Of a DNA stretch of 64,000 nt, positions 56,548 to 64,000 are shown in pieces. The notes beneath the pieces were generated by a model, which was not told where the DNA came from, did no database searches, and saw only the letters and a list, made by a program, of their open reading frames with translations. Every line of letters starts with the position of its first letter. The stretch's first letter is position 1. Location: NCBI GenBank assembly GCA_015680685.1, contig MNCI01008366.1, forward strand, positions 49,438-113,437, given 5' to 3'. The translations under genes were made by a program, and so were the position numbers. Source of the DNA: Gnetum montanum (lineage: Eukaryota > Streptophyta > Gnetopsida > Gnetales > Gnetaceae).

Positions 56548-57520
56548 TTTCATTTTCTTTAATTTTACAACTTTTTGTTTTCTAGTTTTTCATTTTTTCA
56601 ACTTTTTGTTTTATCTTTTTATCTTTTTGTGTGTTTGTCTTTTTACGCTTTTGTAAGTAATCTCATCTATGAATAAAACACTCATGTGGATCGTTTGTTG
56701 AGGTGTGTTCTATGTTATTAAGTCATGAGTGATCAATTATTTCGACAGTGAGCCCATTACACCCACTCATCCACTCTGCAAATAAGAGGTTCTGTTTAAG
56801 GGTACTGTGATATTCTTGACATTTTTGAAACTTAAAATTAATTCTATGTTCATTGTACCCAGAATGAAGAAGGATGGACCAAGAGGGAATGATGAGGGTG
56901 TGACATCAAGGGGACTTGTGGATTCTCTTTGGTGACATCTGCGGGAGTTATCATGCAACATGGTTATGCTAAGATCCTTGTAGATCTAATGAAAAATGGG
57001 AGTAAGAGTAATCAAACGGGCACTTGAAAATCAAATGCTGTTCTAGGGGGTCCCATTGGAAAGACATGCACCCATGCTTGAAGGTTGGTGGCTTCTCTAG
57101 ATTCAGTAAGGTGAAAAAGAAGAAGAAAGAAAGAAAAAAAATAAAGTGCCGCAAAACAAAAAGCACTCCTTCATTGAATAAAACGCCAAATGATCGTATG
57201 CCTTGTTGTTATGGTACTCTCATAGTTGTTCATCATGGGATGAAACAATGCAATGTTACTGCTTAGAGGAATGGACTTGGTCCTGATCTTGGAACGATGG
57301 GTTAATGACATATTAATCATGCTTTACACGCAGGATTCATTGTGCCCTAATTCAGTTACCTCATGTCCCAATCTGTATGATCCCTTCTATACTTCATCTC
57401 ATCTCACTGTTCATGTAATTGTAGCTCGTGTCTCGTGTAGCATAGAATTTTCATCTCATTCTAGTGATAATTATATGTGTGTGTTTTGTGGCATTAGTGC
57501 ATATTACATTTAACCCTTCT

Positions 57521-57601
57521 AGTGCCCACAGACACTTTAAGTGTGGTTACACAAGGGCATTATAGGTTGGAACCTGCTTTGGGGAGGACCCACTTGTGTA
57601 A
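57521..57601 (+). ncRNA. RT8 copy of conserved inter-ORF block
   Basis: Possible hairpins in order: GTGT-GGTT-ACAC, GGT-TGGA-ACC and GGG-AGGA-CCC, around the core TGCTTTGGGGAGGACC. The stems differ in sequence from RT6 and RT2 yet remain paired. Confidence 0.55.
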
Positions 57602-57910
57602 TTTTTGTTGTGATCTTCACTTACGACATAGCTCACACACACCATTTCTCAGCATAATTTCTCAATAATTTTCTTCCCTTTATTATTATCCCTCTAAATT
57701 TTAACGTTCCAATGTACCATTACATTCCCTTTTTCTTAACCGCCAAGTTTTTATTGCTAAAGTTCACATCATTACCATTAATGGTGCCTCTCGAATCAAT
57801 GAAATTACCCTAGAACATCATAATAATTGCCCATGTCCTTAATATTCCACATTAATTTCAAGAAAATCATTAAAAAATTCGGTATTTCCTTGGTGTCTCA
57901 CATCACTAGG

Positions 57911-58018
57911 GATGAGATATTGCATACGCGATATCACGTGCATGATATCGCGTCCCATGTGATATCACGTATGCGATGTATCGTACACGATATCGTGTCC
58001 CATTTACCTATAAATAGG
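57911..58018 (+). promoter_or_regulatory. RT8 internal U3-like promoter region
   Basis: GATATC occurs repeatedly (GATATCACGTG, GATATCGCGTCCC, GATATCGTGTCCC), followed by CTATAAATAG (58009-58018). This is the arrangement in the RT8 LTR (61424-61570), but the internal copy is not a simple LTR insertion: no LTR end sequences or primer site adjoin it. The distance to ORF2 is about 470 bp. Confidence 0.6.
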
Positions 58019-58184
58019 TACCCCCGCCGCAACAATTAGCATCATTTTTTCATGTCCACGAGGGGGAGTTTTTGAAATTTTTCTCTACGCCTTGCGATTG
58101 TGTGACCCTTGCTTTTCTCACTCGATCTTGCTCACTGGTACGCCGATTTTTATTCCGTTGAAACCTGCTTGAACCCGAAGTGTT

Positions 58185-58207
58185 CAGTTTAGTCGTGGGG
58201 GAGAGAT
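58185..58207 (+). other. RT8 internal polypurine-tract-like motif
   Basis: TTCAGTTTAGTCGTGGGGGAGA repeats the pre-LTR sequence ATTCAGTTGTGGGGGTA of the same element, 170 bp downstream of the internal TATA box. Confidence 0.6.
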
Positions 58208-58489
58208 GCTTGTCAAAAAGTGCCTAACATTTTTGAAATTTATCATCACCCAAAGGACATCATTTAGGGTAATGAACTAACACTTAGAACAATTGTGCCT
58301 CAAAATCATTTAACCCTTAGGTATACCGGGGAACTAAATGGAAACCACCTAAGTCATAGGACCTATTATTACAAACGTTCAGGCATTATCACAAATGATA
58401 ACATAATATCTTTAATTAAGGTAAGCAGTAAGGTATAACTTAACTCTAAAAACAACCTTACTAACGCTTGGCTCGTGTGATTGTAGATG

Positions 58490-61258
58490 GCCCCAAAACG
58501 TGCACAACAGGAGGGTCCTGCCCAAGGTGGAAGCAAATGAGCTCAGAGAGGTGGAAGACAAAGTCCTACCAGAAAACATGTAGAATAGGAGGAGCGATTA
58601 TTTAGCATCCATCAAGATGAACCTCCTACCAGACATTCTAGGCAGGCAGAAGGAAGAGCTGCTGTTGCGCCTGAACCGGGACAACAACTCACGTTGCCCC
58701 AAGAGTGTGTTCAAGCTATCCATGAGAAGTCCACATTTGCTGCGGTGATTGTGGAGTTGAATTTTGAGTCATTTGCAGAGTTCACTCCTAAGGCCGTTAG
58801 GGATCACCTCAAAGGATCCCCATTTTGGCCTATCCTCTCTAAAAGCGGTGCCTGGTACCTAGGAGAAACATACCAGTTTTGGCACAATAGGGAGCAAGGC
58901 ACAACTGTAAATATTTGTGGTGTGACTGTAGACTTCTCTACGCAGGAAATTTTTGAAGTGTTAAACCTTTCGAATACAGGCTCCCATGTTGTTCCGTTGT
59001 CTACCCGTTTGGACCCCGATGTGCGTAAGGATTGGTTAGAGAAGGCTTATGGCAGAGATAAAGCATTTGGTGAACTGACGATGGAGGAGAGAATTTATTT
59101 CAAAATTGGAACATATCACCTCTTCCCCACAAAAGGCTTGAAAAGAATATCCACGTATGCGGCGAGAGGATGTGCAGTGTTGATGGGAAAGGTTAACGCT
59201 AACCTACCCCATCTATATTTGAAGGAGATCCTGAGGCGGTTCGAAGAAAGGAAGACAGGGAAGATGGCATTTCCTTTTCCCTATCTTATCAAAAAGCTTT
59301 GCCGATGTGCTGGTATCTAGGGATACACCAATGACATCCTCTGGAAAGCTCAGACTGCTTCATATGCTGAATTACTAAAGGCGCTAACTCCAAGAAAGAA
59401 CATTGGCAAGGAGCTGCAACCAAAAAACGAAGAACAAGAAGAAGAACATGTGGTTGGAACTAGTCAACCTCCAGCCACAGGTCCCAACCAATAATAGGAA
59501 GTAGGGCCCAACATAGGCCAAGATCAGCCATCATCATCGCAAGACTACAGACCGTCAATGAGCCATCTTAGGGCCATCGCTGACATGGTCAGCTGGGGAA
59601 GTCGTGATGACACAAATCTATTTTGCGTCATCGACAATGCTAGGAAGCCTATAGTTTCACTAGATCGCATAAGGGGAGAAATATCCATTCAAACAGGAGG
59701 AGGGAAAAGTAGACGGTCACAACAGATCTCAGGGAACGTGACATCTTTCTAGGTGTAGTTAGAGACTGGTGAATGGCTACTATGGTGTTTATGCAACACC
59801 AAAATGCCACGGGAGCTGTAGATGTGGTCGTAGATCACATCAAGGAATCCTTCAATGTACCTGTTTTACCACCGGTAGATCTTACAGGAGCACGGGATGC
59901 TCAAAATTTGGCCGAAACCTCGATGACTCCTGTGGAACACGAGGATGTGCTTGATAGATTACTTTAAATAGGAAAAGTTTTGACATCCCTATTTAACATC
60001 CCTTAGGATGTAACAACAATTCAATCAGACCTCATTTCCACAAAGGGATAACTGGTCTTAACAGAGGTAAAGGTAGAGCATGCTGAAGCTGAAGTGCAGA
60101 GACTACAAGAGCAGCTCGTGGCCTTACAAGCAGCTCAGCGGGATCCTTTGCAATTCGTTCCCGTAGACCAGTTAGAAAATTGTAGAATGGAGCAACTAAC
60201 AAAGTTAATTGCAGAGAATACAAAGGTGGTAGAATAAAAGGATACAGCCACTTGGGATGCTTCCACAGCAAAGGCGCAAACTCATGTGCATCTTAAGGCA
60301 CTCAAGGCCTTAGAAGAAGAAAACAAATAGTTGGTTGCAGACAACCTTCGATTAACCAATGTAGGGAAATAGAAGAACGTTCTTGATAAACACTTTCATC
60401 AATTATGAGAATAATTCATCCAAGTCAATAGAGACATAAGCCATTTAGCTAGAGAAAATCAAACCCTCTTAATGAAGGAGGTACGCGCTATTCGCCAAAA
60501 GTTAGCAATTGAGATCAGCGCGTGGCAAAATAAGGCTAAACGACATGAGAAGCTGAAGGAGCACTTCTGTGATCATGTGGGGATGTACAAATAGGTCCTA
60601 GAGAAGGATATCCATATGGCCAAGGCCCAAATGAACACTATCAGTGCTTAACACACTGATTGGTGGGGCATATTGGACAAATATGCCTTCGCCCACCAAG
60701 CGGAAGTTAACAACCGGGACCTGCAGATCCAAGACTTGACAGAGTACATGGAGTTGGAAAACCTTAGATATGCTAACCTTGCCATGTTAACAGCAGGGCA
60801 CCCGAGGTCAGAGCTTGAGTAGCAGGTAGCTTCCACCCACATTAAATTTGAAGCAAAATTTGCAGAGCGCAAGAAGCTGGCGGAGAAACTAGATGTTGAA
60901 AATTTTGAACTTGAGGTGGTAAAAGATAGATACCAGGGACAAAAAGATGTCACAACTGACTTGGCTCAATGGCTAACGAATCTTCATGAATACAAGAACA
61001 AAGCCAGAGCCTATGAGGAGGAACGACGGGTGTTCGCGACGTGGTATGTCAAAGCCAACCATATGTTCCTGCAACTACCCTATTCATGGGAAGTGCCGAC
61101 TCCGTCAAACATCGAAACATTATCATGGATGGAATAGGACCCTCGGACCGAAGAGGAGAAGCTCTAGGCCATACTTCAATGCCATCAAGCTTCAAAGCTT
61201 GGAGCACATGACAAAGGGAAAGCGCCCATGGAGGAGACACCGCCACCAGGAACTACAT
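58490..61258 (+). pseudogene. RT8 ORF2: globular N-terminal domain plus long coiled coil, decayed
   Basis: Start GTGATTGTAG|ATGGCCCCAAAACG gives MAPKRAQQEGPAQG, then a stop. The N-terminal domain is open at 58694-59320 (GSPFWPILSKSGAWYLGETY, TVDFSTQEIFEVLNL, EILRRFEERK). A linker follows, then from 59773 about 490 codons of heptad-rich sequence (QRLQEQLVALQAAQ, EYMELENLRYANLAML), ending KGKAPMEETPPPGTT near 61258. Roughly 900 codons in all, interrupted by stops that are mostly TAG where Gln is expected. The domain resembles the 'putative plant transposon protein' family by memory. No transmembrane or signal segment is visible, so it is probably structural, perhaps particle-associated, rather than an envelope. 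Confidence 0.78.
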
Positions 61259-61397
61259 GAGTTCCACATTTTTGTAGTTGTAGTATTTTTCTGTGTTGTG
61301 TCTTCCCACACTGTAGCATCATTTCATTTGTTTTCCCCATCTAATAATCTCATACCTATCCACTATGTAATCACTGTAACTCGAGGAGGAGTTTTTA

Positions 61398-61413
61398 TTC
61401 AGTTGTGGGGGTA
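61398..61413 (+). other. RT8 3' polypurine tract
   Basis: TTCAGTTGTGGGGGTA immediately precedes the 3' LTR. Confidence 0.85.
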
Positions 61414-62297
61414 TGATGGGACGTGATATCGCATGGGCCATGATATCGTGTACGTGATATTGCGTCCTTCGCGATATCGCATCCCCCGTGATATCGCGTA
61501 CATGATATCGCGTCTTCCCCTGCGATATCATGTATGTGATATCGCAGTCCATCGCAATGTTTAAAAATAAGAAGCGAGTCTCCCTTGTTTGACATAGATA
61601 GAATAGGAGTAGCGAAGCTCTGGCAGTTTGATCCCTCCAGAGATAGATTATTTTTCCTGTGTTTGTCCGCAGTCTGGTGAATGTAATTGTACGACATCCT
61701 TTATTCGAGTGTTACGTACTTGGACACGCACATGACCAGCAATAAAGATCGAGATTACTTCATCATTGCAGCATTCACTTTGTTTATTTATTTATTTATT
61801 CAATTGTTATTTACTGCTTTCCTAATTAGTCTCTCTCACCCTTATCTCCTAGTAACGTGGAATGAGTACGACTTGATTACGAGCATTTAAGTGTGACTAC
61901 TTGGTAGCCTAGTGGCGTACCCGGGATCTGTGCTTGGTATCCCAGTGGTAGTCGTGCATGAAGTCCAAGATGTGTACGGATGATCAAGGAACAGATGCTC
62001 ATCGCACGTAGGCTAGATTAGATTTTTTTACCCTTTTCTCTCCTAGCTTAGCTTAGTTAATATTAACTACCATTGCCTTCAAGAGTAGCATTAGATTAGG
62101 AACACATCATACACCTCACTTTGGACTAAACCATACATGACAAATATAATACTAGTCCAGGTGGGAAGACAACGAACTGCGACCTAAGGATAACTACCTA
62201 GGTGCCACAACTAGTCTGTCTGCGGAGTTCGATCGAATCGTGCGTGAAAATGCTCGTATTCATATGGTTGAGTGTAAGGGTACCTTGCCACTCATCA
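61414..62297 (+). repeat. RT8 3' LTR (884 bp)
   Basis: TGATGGGACGTG...CCACTCATCA. U3 has about eight GATATC or near-GATATC repeats (61424-61550). The TATA box is weakened (GTTTAAAAATAAG), compared with CTATAAATAAG in the 5' remnant. The target duplication ATAGT follows. Confidence 0.92.
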
Positions 62298-62311
62298 ATA
62301 GTTTATATGAG

Positions 62312-63112
62312 TGATGAGTGGCGAGGTACCCCTACACTCAACCATACGAACACAAGCGTTTCACGCATGATTTGGTTGAACTCGACAGACGGACTAACTG
62401 TGGTATCTAGATGGTTACTCATAGATCACAGTTCGTTGTCTTCCCACCTGGACTAGTATTAGCTTTGTCACGTATGGTTTAGTCCAGAGTGAGGTGTATG
62501 ATGTGTTCCTACACTACTGCTACTCCTGGGTATGATGGGAAATAATATTAACTAAGCTAGGAGAGAGAGAGGTGAGATAGAATCTAAACTAGCCTAAGTG
62601 CGATGAGCATCCATATACATCTTGGACCTCATGCACGACTACCACTAGGATTACCAAGCGTATGGCCTAAGTATGCTACTGGGTTACCAAGTAGTTACAC
62701 TTAAATGCTCGTGATAAGGATAGAGAAATATTAACGAAGAAAGCAGTAAATAACAATAACAATTAAATAAATAATTAAGCTAAGTGGATGCTACAATGAT
62801 GAAGTAATCTCGATCTTTATTGTTGGTCATGTGCGTGTCCAAGTATGTCACACTCGAATAAGGATGCCGTACAATTACAATCATCACATTGCGGGCATGC
62901 ATTGGGAGAAAAGGGTTGAGAGGAAAAACTAACATACTAAAAGCTTTTCAAAACTTAAACTTCCAAAACTTTCTTACCAAAACTGCCTACCTCTTATTTA
63001 TAGATGAGGAGACAGGCTGCGATATCGCGTATGCGATATTGCGTCTAGACTGTGATATCGTGTACGCAATATCATGGGTGCGATATTGCAGCCAACAATT
63101 CATGACTCATCA
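62312..63112 (-). repeat. Solo LTR of RT7 lineage (801 bp)
   Basis: A complete LTR in minus orientation with no primer site or polypurine tract beside it. It is flanked by perfect ATGAG (62307-62311 and 63113-63117). It shares the 15-nt deletion and the insertion point with the RT7 LTR at 53031, so it is a collapsed duplicate of the same insertion. Confidence 0.9.
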
Positions 63113-63155
63113 ATGAGTAACAACTTTTTTTTTGAAACATTGAACACTTCTATTT

Positions 63156-63226
63156 CTAACTTTGTTTCACTCTTCCTTACTCACATTGATCTAACTTTGT
63201 TTCACTCTTCCTTATCTCACATTGAT
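63156..63226. repeat. Two-copy tandem repeat, 35-36 bp
   Basis: CTAACTTTGTTTCACTCTTC... is repeated head to tail in the host DNA right of the solo LTR. Confidence 0.85.
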
Positions 63227-63380
63227 TATTTACTTTTCGTTGAAAGGTTTATTTATGTTGTATGATAATTCACTTAAGCTTTCACTGATATTTATTGCAT
63301 GATAAAAGTTTTCCTTGATGCAAAATTTTAGGTGACAATGTGGTAATTCAATTAATTTATCTCCAACTTGAAAATCTAAG

Positions 63381-63663
63381 ACTTCTGCGATATGTTAGGT
63401 TTGTTAGTAAAAAATCAATATATTAATATTTTTTGTGTATTAAAAGTAAAATAAGAAAAATTGGAAAATTTTTTCATTCTATTTAAATTTGTCATACATA
63501 ACTTTTACCCTCATTCTAATACATTATTTCTGATTTAGTCAAGACATCTCTGATATATTAGATGGGTTAGTAATAGAGCAAGATATAAACAATTGTCTAT
63601 TAAAATAAAATAAAATTAGACATCAGGAAAGTTTTTCATTCCATTTAAAATGATCATACCTAA
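63381..63663. repeat. Degenerate two-copy tandem repeat, period about 160 bp
   Basis: Similar halves at 63381-63502 and 63541-63663 share GATAT(G/A)TTAG, GGTTTGTTAGTAA/GGGTTAGTAATA and TTTTTCATTCYATTTAAA. AT-rich host DNA; no gene is seen. Confidence 0.45.
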
Positions 63664-63664
63664 T

Positions 63665-64000
63665 TGATGGGCAATGGGGTACCCCTACATCCCACCATAT
63701 GAATCACAAGTGTTCATGCATGAGCTAGTCGAATTCCATGGATGGGACTAGTTGTGGCATCTAAATCACTATGCCTTGATCTTAGTTTGTTGTCTTCCCA
63801 CTTGGACTAGTGGTAGCTTTGTCATGTATGGTTTAGTTTAGAGTGAGGCATATGATTTTTATTATTTTATATTTTATTGTTCTACAATTAACAATAGGTT
63901 GAAACTCAATTTATAATCAATTCAACTAATCTAATTACTAATTAATAATCAACTACCATAACATAAGTATCCGATCCCACTTCCCATGCACATCTTGAAC
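63665..64000 (-). repeat. RT9: LTR of another family member, cut by window end
   Basis: TGATGGGCAATGGGGTACCCC aligns with the start of the other minus-oriented LTRs (TAGTTGTGGCATCTA, TTGTCTTCCCAC, GTATGGTTTAGT). No primer site or polypurine tract lies on its left, so it could be a 3' LTR only if rearranged, or a solo LTR. Confidence 0.8.

Larger units (their letters stand above)
54858..62297 (+). mobile_element. RT8: gag+ORF2 retrotransposon, both ends defined
   Basis: Plus-strand element flanked by perfect 5-bp target duplications ATAGT (54853-54857 and 62298-62302). It has a 5' LTR remnant, partial gag, an inter-ORF region with all four conserved signals, the full-length ORF2 region, a 3' polypurine tract and a complete 3' LTR. 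A deletion removed the rest of the 5' LTR, the primer site and the first half of gag. No pol is seen. Confidence 0.92.

Noticed and set aside
57911-58018. Internal GATATC/TATA region as a nested solo LTR
   Set aside because: The TGATGAG and CTCATCA ends and a target duplication are absent, and the same arrangement occurs at the same place in other elements.
58490-61258. ORF2 as a retroviral-type envelope gene, as proposed for some Athila elements
   Set aside because: No signal peptide, transmembrane segment or cleavage motif is visible; it is a coiled-coil protein with a soluble-looking N-terminal domain.
61424-61550. Regularly spaced GATATC repeats as a CRISPR-like array
   Set aside because: Repeats are 6-10 bp with irregular spacing and lie in the U3 of plant LTRs; there are no cas genes and the genome is eukaryotic.

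Overview
This is nuclear DNA of a flowering plant (species not identified). It is AT-rich, gene-poor and dominated by old LTR retrotransposons, with one clear host gene. That gene (22837-23181) encodes a CLE signalling-peptide precursor ending in RRVPTGPNPLHH. The host island of about 20.3-29.7 kb also holds a degenerate tandem array and a tRNA-derived SINE-like sequence. Everything was read by eye; identities are approximate.

The retrotransposons form one extended Ty3/gypsy family related to the Athila/Tat group. They share a tRNA-Asp-type primer site, LTRs of about 0.8-1.0 kb bounded by TGATGAG...CTCATCA, a C-X2-C-X3-H-X4-C gag knuckle and Athila-like pol. I name them in order: RT1 (1-3387, -, cut by the window edge), RT2 (4955-10203, +), RT3 (10204-20249, -), RT4 (30610-39833, -, the only copy with protease, RT, RNase H and integrase), RT5 (29723-29887 plus 47980 to about 51975, -), RT6 (29888-30609 plus 41213-47974, -), RT7 (53031-54645, -, plus a solo LTR at 62312-63112), RT8 (54858-62297, +) and RT9 (an LTR entering at 63665). 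Most lack pol. They carry gag (ORF1) and a second gene (ORF2) for a long coiled-coil protein with a globular N-terminal domain. All coding regions are interrupted, so proteins would have to come from intact relatives.

The middle and right parts are nested. RT6 sits in the 3' LTR of RT5 (target duplication ATATG, 18 kb apart) and RT4 sits in the 3' LTR of RT6. A 1.38-kb patch copied from RT5 fills the RT4/RT6 junction. At 52.8-63.1 kb a tandem duplication cut through RT7, with a 13-nt templated filler at its junction; RT8 then inserted into the duplicated flank (ATAGT), and the second RT7 copy is a solo LTR (ATGAG).

The best candidate for something undescribed is the 1.5-2 kb untranslated region between ORF1 and ORF2. 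It holds, in order: (i) a nucleotide block shared by five elements, with two or three small hairpins whose stems appear to covary; (ii) a U3-like palindrome cluster plus TATA box that copies the short-repeat motif of that element's own LTR; (iii) an internal copy of the 3' polypurine-tract sequence; and (iv) an AG|ATG splice-acceptor-like start of ORF2. I infer an internal transcription unit for ORF2 whose promoter evolves in concert with the LTR.
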